The translations under genes were made by a program, and so were the position numbers. DNA of 64,000 nt from Streptomyces griseiscabiei (lineage in GTDB: Bacteria; Actinomycetota; Actinomycetes; Streptomycetales; Streptomycetaceae), in assembly GCF_020010925.1 (NCBI RefSeq), contig NZ_JAGJBZ010000001.1, forward strand, positions 2,772,001 through 2,836,000, written 5' to 3'. Below, piece after piece: positions 25,323 to 34,784 of the stretch (within the stretch, counting starts at the first letter, position 1; every line of letters begins with the position of its first letter). Under the pieces are notes generated by a model. That model ran no database searches. It worked only from the letters and a program-made list of their open reading frames with translations, and had not been told where the DNA came from.

Positions 25323-26212
25323 CGCGCACTCCGTCGTTGCAGGGGCAGGTAGACGGCCATGACCAGTCCGGCGATCAGGACCATGTCGAGGCTGAGGGCG
25401 AGCGCCACGTTCTCCTGGCCGACGAGGACGTTGCCGGAGATGGCGTCGGCGATCTGCAGGGTGACCAGCGGGATCGAGCTGCCGACCATGGCCGCGGCGG
25501 TGGCGTACGCGGCGAAGGCGCTGCCGAAGAGCAGGACGAGCCCGCCGAGCAGCGAGGGGGCGAGCACGGGCAGGGCGACATGCACCCAGTACTGGAGGCC
25601 GGTGGCGCCGTTGTTCCGGGCTGCCTCCCGCCACTGGACGCGCAGTCCGTCGAGGGCGGGGGTGATGGTGAGGACCATCAGCGGGATCAGGAAGTACAGA
25701 TAGACGATGACCAGTCCCCAGAAGCTGTAGAGGTCCCAGCCCTTGTCGGTCAGCCCGAACTGCCGGGTGAGGACGCCCGCGTTGCCGAGGGTGGCGACGA
25801 ACGCGAAGGCGAGCGGGACGCCGCCGAAGTTGGCGAGCACCCCGGACGCGGTGAGGACGGCCTCGCGCAGCGCCGGGAAGCGGGAGGTCACCACGGCCTG
25901 GGCGAGCGGCAGCCCCAGGAGGGCCGCGAGCCCGGCCGAGACGGCGGACAGCTTCACACTGCCGAGGAGGGCGGTGAGGTAGGCCCCCTGCACGGAGGCG
26001 GTCATGTTCGCCGTGGTGTACGAGGTGGCGCCGGTGGCCGGGTCCTTGACGGTGAAGGCGCCGTTCAGCATGGCGACGGCGGGCAGTCCGAAGGCGACCG
26101 CCACGAAGGCCAGCAGCGGGAGCACGGCGAGCCAGCCGCCGGGGCGGGGCCGCCGCTTCGGGGAAGCGGCGGCCACCGGTCGTGGGTCGGCCTCGGTGAC
26201 GACGGCGGTCAC
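25310..26212 (-). CDS. ABC importer permease, first subunit
   Basis: Protein of 300 aa, about six TM segments, EAA loop in REAARNNGATGLQYWVHVALPVLAPSLL (about residues 191-218). The GTG start overlaps the substrate-binding protein stop (GTGA), giving MTAVVTEADPRPVAAAS. It belongs with the PotB/PhnU type of permease. Longer readings on this strand pass through the binding protein out of frame. Confidence 0.9.
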   Translation of the reverse strand: MTAVVTEADPRPVAAASPKRRPRPGGWLAVLPLLAFVAVAFGLPAVAMLNGAFTVKDPATGATSYTTANMTASVQGAYLTALLGSVKLSAVSAGLAALLGLPLAQAVVTSRFPALREAVLTASGVLANFGGVPLAFAFVATLGNAGVLTRQFGLTDKGWDLYSFWGLVIVYLYFLIPLMVLTITPALDGLRVQWREAARNNGATGLQYWVHVALPVLAPSLLGGLVLLFGSAFAAYATAAAMVGSSIPLVTLQIADAISGNVLVGQENVALALSLDMVLIAGLVMAVYLPLQRRSARWLA

Positions 26213-27363
26213 CCGGAGACCGCCTTGGCCCAGCCCTGGCCGAGCACGTCCTTGGCCTTGGTCTGCTGGTCCTCGGTCGGGAACTCGGGGGTGCCGGACA
26301 CCTTCGGCAGCTTGGCCGCGGCCGTCGCGTCCAGCGTGCCGGCCTTCTCCATGGCGGGCATCAGGGCCGGTCGGGCGTACCCGGCGAGCCACAGGTTCTG
26401 TCCCTCGGCGCTGTAGAGGTACTCCTGCCAGAGGCGGGCGGCGGCCGGATGGGGCGCGTCCTTGTTGATGGCCTGGGAGTAGTACTGCGAGAACTTGCCG
26501 TCCTCGGGGACGACGACCTTCCAGTCGACGCCCTTGGACTTGAACTCGTCGGCGTACCCGGCGTTGAGGTAGTCCCAGTCGATGCTGATGGGCGTCTCGC
26601 CCTTCTCGACGGTGGCCGGGGTGGACTCGACGGGCGTGTAGTTGCCGTTCTTCTTCAGCTTGGCGAAGAAGTCGAGGCCGGGCTGGATGTCGTCGAAGGA
26701 GCCGCCGCTCGCCAGCGACGCCGCCCACACCCCGCCGAAGGCCGAACCGGACTTGGTGGGGTTGCCGTTGAGCGCGACCTGCCCCTTGTACTTCGGCTTC
26801 AGCAGGTCGGCGAAGGTCTCCGGGCACTCCTTGACCCGCTTGGCGTCGCAGCCGATGGATATGTAGCCGCCGTAGTCGTTGTACCACTGGCCCTTCGGGT
26901 CCTTCTGGCCCTCGGGGATGTCGCCGAACGCGGCCACCTTGTACGGCGCGAGCAGGCCCTGCTGGGCGGCGCTGATGGCGAAGGAGCTGCCGAGGTCGAG
27001 CACGTCGGGCGCCCGGTCCTGGCCCTTGCGGGAGGTGACGGCGTTGATCTCGTCCTGGCTGGCCCCGTCCGGGTTCTCGACCTCGATCTTGATCCCGTAC
27101 TTCTTCTGGAACCCGTCGATCAGGGCTCCGTAGTTGGCCCAGTCGCGGGGCAGGGCGATCGCGTTGAGCTTGCCCTCCTTCTTGGCCGCCGTGACGAGGG
27201 CGTCCATCCCGCCGAAGTCCTTGGCCGAGGTCGCGGTGGCCGCGCTCTTGCCGGTGGTGGTGGTCGAGGTCTCGGGGGCGGCGCCACAGGCGCCGAGGGT
27301 GAGTGCGGCGGCGACGGCGAGGCCGCCGCCGAGAACGGCGGTTCTCGGCAGGAAGGGGGTCAC
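26209..27363 (-). CDS. ABC importer substrate-binding lipoprotein
   Basis: Protein of 384 aa. Signal peptide with lipobox LTLGAC; Cys26 should be lipidated, anchoring it outside the membrane. The mature part is a type II periplasmic-binding fold of the iron/spermidine/2-aminoethylphosphonate class (MDALVTAAKKEGKLNAIALPRDW near the start, AINKDAPHPAAARLWQEYLYSAEGQ near the end). GTG at 27363 is chosen because GGAGA stands 7 nt upstream and it leaves a normal signal peptide; an ATG at 27429 would add 22 residues and overlap the operator. First gene of the operon, divergent from the GntR regulator. The ligand is not determinable; a phosphorylated organic compound is suggested by the HAD-EEP enzyme. 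Confidence 0.88.
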   Translation of the reverse strand: MTPFLPRTAVLGGGLAVAAALTLGACGAAPETSTTTTGKSAATATSAKDFGGMDALVTAAKKEGKLNAIALPRDWANYGALIDGFQKKYGIKIEVENPDGASQDEINAVTSRKGQDRAPDVLDLGSSFAISAAQQGLLAPYKVAAFGDIPEGQKDPKGQWYNDYGGYISIGCDAKRVKECPETFADLLKPKYKGQVALNGNPTKSGSAFGGVWAASLASGGSFDDIQPGLDFFAKLKKNGNYTPVESTPATVEKGETPISIDWDYLNAGYADEFKSKGVDWKVVVPEDGKFSQYYSQAINKDAPHPAAARLWQEYLYSAEGQNLWLAGYARPALMPAMEKAGTLDATAAAKLPKVSGTPEFPTEDQQTKAKDVLGQGWAKAVSG

Positions 27364-27404
27364 TGGCTCTCCAGGGGTACGCGCAGGGACGATCTGGGTG
27401 GAGC

Positions 27405-27420
27405 ACTTGTCCGAACAAGT
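27405..27420. promoter_or_regulatory. GntR/HutC-type operator
   Basis: Inverted repeat ACTTGT-CCGA-ACAAGT, resembling known HutC-subfamily operators with ACTTGT/ACAAGT half-sites. It is 41 nt upstream of the binding-protein start and 170 nt from the GntR gene, in the shared 226-nt region. Confidence 0.6.
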
Positions 27421-27589
27421 TGGCCTCATTAGGTCCGCGCTTCATATCACGCACGTAAACTCCGGCGAAACACTCGTGCACGATTCCCTGTGCAATCAAA
27501 GGCCGTCCCCAGGATGCGGCGGCCCCTTCCCCGGCTGGTTAGGCTGGTCACGCTGTAGACAGTCGGAGTGCGGGACGGACGGAGGGGCC

Positions 27590-28330
27590 ATGGCGGCGCG
27601 ACACGAGGAGATCGCCGAGGCGCTGCGGCGCGCGATCGACCGTGAGGACTACACGGTGGGCAGCCTGCTGCCCCCGGAGACCGAACTCGCGGCCCGCTAC
27701 GGCGTCTCGCGCGGCACCGTACGGCAGGCGGTGGCGACCCTGACCGCCGAGGGACTCATCGGCTCACGCCAGGGCGCCCGCCGGGTGGTCCTGGCCGGCC
27801 GCCGCAGCCAGAGCTTCGAGGAGCTGCGCAGTTTCGCCCAGTGGGCGCGCGCGATGGGCCGCGAGGCGACGGGCCGGATGATCACCCAGGAGTACCGGAC
27901 CGCGACCGCCGAGGACCGGGTCCGTCTCCAACTCGACGCAGGCGCCCGGGTACTGCACGTGCTCCGGCTGCGCGGTCTCGACGGACAGCCGGTCCTGCTG
28001 GAGCGCACGGTCTACGCCGACTGGATCTCCCCGGCCGTCGAGCCCATCGAGGCGGACTGCCCGTCCGTCACCCAGCGTCTGCTCGACGACACCGGTCTGG
28101 TCTTCGCCTACGGCGAGCATGTCATCGACGCCGTGGGCGCCGGCGCCCGCGACGCCGAACTGCTGGCCGTACGCCGGACCAGCCCCCTCCTGCGCGTCCG
28201 CCGCGTCACCACCACCCGCGAGGGCCGCCCGGTGGAATGGTCCGACGACCGCTACCGCCCGGACGCGGTCACCTTCAGCGTCCACAACTCGATCGGCAAC
28301 AACGCCCTGGCGAGAAAGACCGCGGAGTGA
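27590..28330 (+). CDS. GntR-family regulator, HutC subfamily (UTRA domain)
   Basis: Protein of 246 aa. Winged helix-turn-helix over residues about 1-72 (YTVGSLLPPETELAARYGVSRGTVRQAVATLTAEGLI) and a UTRA ligand-binding domain over about 90-240, ending with the typical VEWSDDRYRPDAVTFSV. It is divergent from the ABC importer/HAD-EEP operon and very probably represses it until the imported compound or a product binds the UTRA domain. ATG with GGAGGGG 3-4 nt upstream; earlier in-frame starts from 27134 lie inside the divergent gene. Confidence 0.9.
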   Translation: MAARHEEIAEALRRAIDREDYTVGSLLPPETELAARYGVSRGTVRQAVATLTAEGLIGSRQGARRVVLAGRRSQSFEELRSFAQWARAMGREATGRMITQEYRTATAEDRVRLQLDAGARVLHVLRLRGLDGQPVLLERTVYADWISPAVEPIEADCPSVTQRLLDDTGLVFAYGEHVIDAVGAGARDAELLAVRRTSPLLRVRRVTTTREGRPVEWSDDRYRPDAVTFSVHNSIGNNALARKTAE

Positions 28331-28353
28331 CTCGAGACCCCGCGGCCGTTCAA

Positions 28354-28409
28354 GGGGCGCGGGGAACTGCGCGACAAGCCACGACGAACCCGCACCCGCC
28401 GACGAACGG
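28354..28409 (+). repeat. Dispersed Streptomyces intergenic repeat, copy 2
   Basis: GGGGCGCGGGGAACTGCGCG followed by ACAAGCC and ACGACGAACCCGCACCCGCC. It fills most of the 93-nt gap between the convergent GntR and Lrp genes. The same core is found at 2015-2061 (both arms), 34703-34759 and 60407-60444 (inverted), and in a variant at 30618-30700. Confidence 0.75.
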
Positions 28410-28423
28410 AACCCCCCGAGCTC

Positions 28424-28876
28424 TCAGGCGGGCGACCCGGAAGAAAACCGCCGCAGCAGAGGCGAGAGAACGAGCACGGACTTCGTCCGCTCGACGAACG
28501 GCTCCCCCGCGATCCGCTCCAACACCCGCTCGAAGTGCCGCATATCAGAGGCGAACACCTGAACCACCGCGTCGGCCTCCCCGGTGACGGTCGACGCCGC
28601 CACCACCTCCTGGTACCGCTCCAGCCCCCGCTGGATCGTCTCCGGAGAGGTGTTCCGCCGGCAGTAGATCTCGACGAACCCCTCGGTCTCCCACCCGAGC
28701 GCGGCGGGATCCACCCGCACCGTGAACCCGGTGATCGCGCCGGTCGCCCGGAGCCGGTCCACCCGGCGTTTGACCGCGGGCGCGGACAGCCCGACGAGCT
28801 GGCCGATGTCGGAATAGGAGCGGCGGGCGTCCTCGGCGAGGGCGTGCACGATGCGTTCGTCGAGATCGTTCAGCAC
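28424..28876 (-). CDS. Lrp/AsnC-family transcriptional regulator
   Basis: Protein of 150 aa. N-terminal helix-turn-helix (residues about 4-50, YSDIGQLVGLSAPAVKRRVDRLRATGAI) and a C-terminal RAM (ACT-like) domain with GEADAVVQVFASDMRHFERVLERI, which usually binds an amino acid. It is 10 nt downstream of the amino acid permease gene, so it probably senses that amino acid. GTG start at 28876. It may bind the TTGCG clusters upstream of the permease and of the amidase-oxidase unit. Confidence 0.93.
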   Translation of the reverse strand: MLNDLDERIVHALAEDARRSYSDIGQLVGLSAPAVKRRVDRLRATGAITGFTVRVDPAALGWETEGFVEIYCRRNTSPETIQRGLERYQEVVAASTVTGEADAVVQVFASDMRHFERVLERIAGEPFVERTKSVLVLSPLLRRFSSGSPA

Positions 28877-28886
28877 TGCGGGTGGA

Positions 28887-30392
28887 TCACTTCTCTGGAG
28901 TCGCGACGGGGTTCGGGAGAGGGTCTGCGAGACGGGACCGGCGATAGCCGTAACTGAAGTAGAACACGAGCCCGGCGGCCATCCAGACCCCGAAGACGAC
29001 CCAGGTGACGGTGTCGAGGCTGCCCATCATCCAGACGCAGAACGCGAATCCCAGCGCGGGCAGCACCGGCGACAACGGCACCCGGAACGTGCGCGGCATC
29101 TCCGGCCGGGTCCGCCGCAGCACCACGACGGCCACATTGACCAGCGCGAACGCGAAGAGCGTACCGATGCTCGTGGCGTCCGCGAGCTGCCCCAGCGGGA
29201 TCGCGGCGGCGAGCACACCGCAGAACAGCGAGACGATCACGGTGTTGACGCGCGGCGTGCCCGTCTTCGGGTGTACCCGTGAGAACACCTTGGGCACGAG
29301 CCCGTCGCGGGACATGGCGAACAGGATGCGGGTCTGCCCGTACAGCACCGTCAGCACCACGCTGGCGATGGCGATGACGGCCCCGGCCGCCAGCAGCGTC
29401 CCCCAGAACGCGTCCCCGGTGACGTCCTCCATGATCCCGGCGAGCGCGGCCTCGGACTCGCCGAACCCCTCCCAGGGCCGCGCCCCGATCGCGACGGCGG
29501 CGACCAGGACGTACAGCGCGGTGACGATGACCAGCGACAGCATGATGGCGCGCGGCAGATCGCGCTGCGCGTTCTTCGCCTCCTCACCGGCGGTGGAGGC
29601 GGCGTCGAAGCCGATGTACGAGAAGAAGAGCGTGGCCCCGGCCGCGCTGACGCCGGCCATGCCGAGCGGCATGAAGTTCTCGTAGTTGCCGGACCGGAAG
29701 CCCTGGAGGCCGATGAGGCAGAAGAGCAGCAGGGCGGCGATCTTCACCACGACCATGACCGTGTTGGCCCGCGCGGACTCCCGGGCGCCGCCCAGCAGGA
29801 ACGCCATCGCGAGCAGGACCACGATCAGCGCGGGCAGGTTGAAGATGCCCCCGTCGCCGGGCGGCGCGGAGAGCGCGGCCGGAATGGTCACGCCGAGGGT
29901 CCCGTCCAGCAGCTCGTTGAGGTACTCACCCCACCCCACGGCGACCGCCGACACCGACACCCCGTACTCCAGCACCAGACACCAGCCGCACACCCAGGCG
30001 ACCAGCTCGCCCATCGTTGCGTACGCGTACGAGTACGAGGAGCCGGAGACCGGGATGGTGCCGGCCAGTTCCGCGTACGACAGGGCCGAGAACAGCGCGG
30101 TGAGACCGGCGATCACGAAGGAGAGGGTGACGGCGGGCCCGGCCTTGGGGACGGCCTCGCCGAGGACGACGAAGATGCCGGTGCCGAGCGTGGCACCGAT
30201 GCTGATCATCGTCAGCTGCCACAGTCCGAGGGACCGCCGCAGCGCCCCTCCCTCGCCCTGGCCACCCTCCGCGACCAGGCGTTCCACGGGCTTGCGGCGC
30301 ATCAGCCGCGCCCCGACGCCTCCGGAGGGCGGGGCGGGCCGATTCTCTCGCTGCGGGGGTGCGCCTTGGTCGAGCACGCGTGGCTCCTTCAT
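28887..30392 (-). CDS. APC-superfamily amino acid permease (cationic amino acid transporter type)
   Basis: Protein of 501 aa with 12 or more hydrophobic segments. The first helix contains MISIGATLGTGIFVVLGEA (about residues 60-78), the APC substrate-site loop, and ELAGTIPVSGSSYSYAYATMGELVAW follows. A soluble N-terminal tail of about 50 residues precedes it. It resembles the CAT/YhdG branch (cationic and broad amino acids); the exact substrate is not known. First gene of the unit with the Lrp regulator. The ribosome site is weak (CGGCAGCG before ATG). Confidence 0.9.
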   Translation of the reverse strand: MKEPRVLDQGAPPQRENRPAPPSGGVGARLMRRKPVERLVAEGGQGEGGALRRSLGLWQLTMISIGATLGTGIFVVLGEAVPKAGPAVTLSFVIAGLTALFSALSYAELAGTIPVSGSSYSYAYATMGELVAWVCGWCLVLEYGVSVSAVAVGWGEYLNELLDGTLGVTIPAALSAPPGDGGIFNLPALIVVLLAMAFLLGGARESARANTVMVVVKIAALLLFCLIGLQGFRSGNYENFMPLGMAGVSAAGATLFFSYIGFDAASTAGEEAKNAQRDLPRAIMLSLVIVTALYVLVAAVAIGARPWEGFGESEAALAGIMEDVTGDAFWGTLLAAGAVIAIASVVLTVLYGQTRILFAMSRDGLVPKVFSRVHPKTGTPRVNTVIVSLFCGVLAAAIPLGQLADATSIGTLFAFALVNVAVVVLRRTRPEMPRTFRVPLSPVLPALGFAFCVWMMGSLDTVTWVVFGVWMAAGLVFYFSYGYRRSRLADPLPNPVATPEK

Positions 30393-30481
30393 CGCTGCCG
30401 GTCAGGGCGGGGTGAGGACCGACAGCACCGAACAGCAGGGGGCCACCGAGCAGGAGGTCCCCGCCACGCCACGTACAGCGC

Positions 30482-30601
30482 CTGACCCTATGGGTCAGAG
30501 GTTCACGAGCGTAATGCGGCAACCTTGCGCGCCGACGCAAGATCGTTGCGTTACTCCCGGGTGCGCGACGCTTCGTTGCACGGCCACTTGGAACAATTGC
30601 G
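30482..30601. promoter_or_regulatory. Permease-Lrp control region with TTGCG sites and a palindrome
   Basis: The 338-nt stretch 30393-30730 has no gene. It contains CTGACCC-TAT-GGGTCAG (30482-30498), and an array TTGCG-CGCCGA-CGCAA (30525-30540) continuing as CGCAA-GATCG-TTGCG (30536-30550), with a further TTGCG across 30597-30601 and a TTGC at 30575. The array lies about 130-210 nt before the permease start on the minus strand. Its first 26 nt resemble the block at 20389-20415. Lrp-type proteins bind spaced dyads of this kind as octamers. No clear -10/-35 pair was found. The rest of the gap, from 30618, is the dispersed repeat. Confidence 0.5.
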
Positions 30602-30617
30602 CGCCACCGGCGGAGTC

Positions 30618-30700
30618 AGGGGCGCGGGGCTGCATCGGATGTGCGGCTCCGCCGTGTGAGCGCGACAAGCCACAACGAACCCGCATCCGCCAACGAACCG
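30618..30700 (+). repeat. Dispersed Streptomyces intergenic repeat, variant copy 3
   Basis: AGGGGCGCGGGG, a GC-rich insert with GTGCGGCTCCGCCGTGTGA, then GCGCGACAAGCC and ACAACGAACCCGCATCCGCC. The flanks match copy 2; the middle differs. It ends 30 nt before the GuaB1 stop codon. Confidence 0.65.
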
Positions 30701-30730
30701 ACCGCCCCGCGCTCAGGCGCCGCCCAAGCC

Positions 30731-32658
<1,928 letters not shown>

Positions 32659-32684
32659 CGCAACACCGTCCTGTACGTGTCGTA

Positions 32685-32705
32685 CCTGTCACCTGTCACC
32701 TGTCA
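32685..32705. repeat. Three tandem 7-nt repeats upstream of the barstar gene
   Basis: CCTGTCA three times without gaps (minus strand TGACAGG). They lie 27-47 nt upstream of the barstar ATG, where a -35 region would be; each unit contains TGACAG, close to TTGACA. A change of copy number would shift promoter spacing. Confidence 0.7.
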
Positions 32706-32741
32706 CCCGTCGCCGCGGTCGCCCGTCGCCGGCCGGGCCGT

Positions 32742-32775
32742 GCCCTGAGGGGCGCGTGGAGCGCCCCGTCAGGGC
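32742..32775 (-). terminator. Hairpin terminator after the SorC-type regulator
   Basis: GCCCTG-A-GGGGCGC (32742-32755) pairs with GCGCCCC-GT-CAGGGC (32761-32775), 13 bp with a small internal loop and a 5-nt loop. It begins 4 nt downstream of the regulator's stop codon. Confidence 0.7.
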
Positions 32776-32778
32776 CCG

Positions 32779-33804
32779 TCAGGATCCGTCCGGGTCCGCC
32801 CGGTTGAGCGCCGGCCTGGGCGTCTGACCGGCCATCAGCAGATAGTCCGCCGCGGACGTGTCGGTGACGAGGCTGGTCACCAGCCCCGACCGCAGCACGG
32901 CGTCGATCGCCGCCGCCTTGCGCTGCCCGCCCGCGATCGCCACGACCTCGGGGATACGGCGGAGCTGGTCGGCCTTGACCGTGATGCACCGCTCGCCGAG
33001 GTCCCGCCCGACGCGGCGGCCGTCGGCGTCGAAGAGGTGCGCGGACATCTCGGCGGCGACCCCGAGGGAGGCGTAGTGGCTGCGCTCCTCGTCGCTGAGC
33101 ATGTCGTGCACCGTGGAGATGCCCGCCTCCCAGGAGCCGATGGAGACACAGGCGACCGTGACCTTGTCGAAGTACTCGAAGGCCCGCGCGATCCCTGTCT
33201 GGTGGCGCAGCGCGGCGGCGGTGGCCGCGTCCGGCAGCAGCATGGGCGCGTAGATGGGGTGGGCGTCGCCGCCCGACACCTGCGCGGCCCGCCGTACCGC
33301 CTCGACCGAGCCGCGCTCGGCGGTCCCGGCGTCGTACACCCCTGTCAGCTGCACCACCGTGCAGGGCGGCAGCCGGTCGAGGGCCGCCGCCATGTGGATG
33401 GTGGAGCGGCCCCAGGCGAGGCCGAGGATGTCGCCCTCGGTGACCAGTTCGCCGAGCAGGTCCGCCGCGACCTCGCCGAGGTTCTCCGGGTCGGGCGACT
33501 CCTCGGCGTCGGCCGGGGACTCCACGACCACGGCGTGCCGGAGCCCGTACCGGGCGCGCAGCGCGTCGGAGCGCTCGGCGTCCAGTTCCGCGGGGACACG
33601 GATCTCGATGCGTACGAGATCCCGTTCGAGGGCGGTCTCCAGGACCCGGGCCACCTTGAAGCGGCTCACGCCGAACTCCTCGGCGATCTGGATCTTGGAC
33701 TTGCCCTCTAGGTAGAAACGGCGTGCCATGGCCGCCGCCTGAACCAGCTCAGCGGGTCCCATCCGCATGGCTGACCGGCCCGCCGACATACCCGACACGG
33801 TCAT
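32779..33804 (-). CDS. SorC/DeoR-type sugar-responsive transcriptional regulator
   Basis: Protein of 341 aa. An N-terminal helix-turn-helix (about residues 18-60, YLEGKSKIQIAEEFGVSRFKVARVLE) precedes a SorC/CggR sugar-phosphate-binding domain (about 70-335, with GDILGLAWGRSTIHMA and VAIAGGQRKAAAI). Such regulators respond to phosphorylated sugars. It follows rpe on the same strand, so a pentose phosphate ligand is conceivable, but the intergenic gap of 156 nt has its own repeats. ATG at 33804 has GAGGAG immediately before it; a GTG two codons further in has better spacing (6 nt) and may be the real start. Confidence 0.88.
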   Translation of the reverse strand: MTVSGMSAGRSAMRMGPAELVQAAAMARRFYLEGKSKIQIAEEFGVSRFKVARVLETALERDLVRIEIRVPAELDAERSDALRARYGLRHAVVVESPADAEESPDPENLGEVAADLLGELVTEGDILGLAWGRSTIHMAAALDRLPPCTVVQLTGVYDAGTAERGSVEAVRRAAQVSGGDAHPIYAPMLLPDAATAAALRHQTGIARAFEYFDKVTVACVSIGSWEAGISTVHDMLSDEERSHYASLGVAAEMSAHLFDADGRRVGRDLGERCITVKADQLRRIPEVVAIAGGQRKAAAIDAVLRSGLVTSLVTDTSAADYLLMAGQTPRPALNRADPDGS

Positions 33805-33831
33805 CTCCTCACTGCTCTTTCACACATGGAT

Positions 33832-33888
33832 ACGCCGTTCATCCTTGCAGATCCGACGTTTTCGATCAGCCTGAAGGAACGCCGTTCA
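33832..33888. promoter_or_regulatory. Direct repeats upstream of the SorC-type regulator
   Basis: ACGCCGTTCA occurs at 33832-33841 and 33879-33888, 47 nt apart; the second is part of the near-palindrome GAACG-C-CGTTC. Likely operator halves for autoregulation. Confidence 0.5.
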
Positions 33889-33960
33889 CGTTCCCTTGGT
33901 TCTCTGGACGCACGACGTGCCCCGCTCGCCTCGGCGTTCGCACAGTCGTACCCCATTCGG

Positions 33961-34647
33961 TCAGTGGGCGCAGGCCCAGCCGGCGGTCGCCGTCACGGCG
34001 TCCGCCCGCGCCCGCAGCGCGCGTACGGCCTCGGCCGGGTCCTCCGCCCCGTACACCGCGGAACCGGCGACGAAGACGTCGGCGCCCGCCTCGGCGCAGC
34101 GCTCGATGGTGGAGGCGGCGACGCCGCCGTCGACCTGGAGCCACAGGTCGAGGCCGTGCTTGCTGATCAACTCGCGGGTCCGGCGGATCTTGGGGAGCAT
34201 GATGTCGAGAAAGGCCTGGCCACCGAAGCCCGGTTCGACGGTCATGATCAGCACCATGTCGAGTTCGGGCAGCAGGTCCTCGTACGGCTCGATCGGCGTC
34301 GCGGGCCTGAGCGCCATGGAGGCCCGGGCGCCCTTGGCCCGGATCTCACGGGCGAGCCGCACCGGTGCGGCGGCCGCCTCGACATGGAAGGTGACGGAAC
34401 CGGCACCCGCTTCCACGTACTGGGGCGCCCACCGATCAGGGGCCTCGATCATCAGATGACAGTCCAGCGGCGTCTCCGTCGCACGGGCCAGGGACTCTAC
34501 GACCGGCACACCGAGCGTGAGGTTCGGGACGAAATGGTTGTCCATCACGTCTACATGGAGCCAGTCGGCGCCTTCGACCGCCTTCGCCTCGTCGGCGAGA
34601 CGGGCGAAGTCGGCGGACAGGATGCTGGGGTTGATCTGCGCGGCCAT
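33961..34647 (-). CDS. rpe: Ribulose-5-phosphate 3-epimerase
   Basis: Protein of 228 aa, a TIM barrel interconverting ribulose 5-phosphate and xylulose 5-phosphate in the pentose phosphate pathway. Family motifs: [26 protein letters not shown] (metal His and Asp), [20 protein letters not shown] and LQVDGGV. The start is the ATG of [10 protein letters not shown]; a 38-residue upstream extension to 34761 runs into the repeat and is not real. It is divergent from the MMPL gene and followed by the SorC-type regulator. Confidence 0.96.
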   Translation of the reverse strand: MAAQINPSILSADFARLADEAKAVEGADWLHVDVMDNHFVPNLTLGVPVVESLARATETPLDCHLMIEAPDRWAPQYVEAGAGSVTFHVEAAAAPVRLAREIRAKGARASMALRPATPIEPYEDLLPELDMVLIMTVEPGFGGQAFLDIMLPKIRRTRELISKHGLDLWLQVDGGVAASTIERCAEAGADVFVAGSAVYGAEDPAEAVRALRARADAVTATAGWACAH

Positions 34648-34702
34648 GGGCCAAGCCTGCCATGCCCTCCGGGGGTTGCGGGCATCGGTCCGGGGTGTAG
34701 AC

Positions 34703-34759
34703 GGTGGTTCGTCGGCCGCGGGCCCATCGTGGTTGCTCGCGCAGTTCCCCGCGCCCCTC
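34703..34759 (-). repeat. Dispersed Streptomyces intergenic repeat, copy 4 (inverted)
   Basis: Read on the minus strand: AGGGGCGCGGGGAACTGCGC, then GAGCAACCACGATGGG and CCGACGAACC. It occupies the divergent gap between rpe and the MMPL gene, so it is not confined to gene ends. Confidence 0.7.
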
Positions 34760-34784
34760 ACAGGGCGCGACCCTGGAGGTGGGC

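Noticed and set aside
32659..32778. A barnase-type ribonuclease or toxin gene next to barstar
   Set aside because: No open frame with RNase motifs exists in the flanking gaps on either strand.
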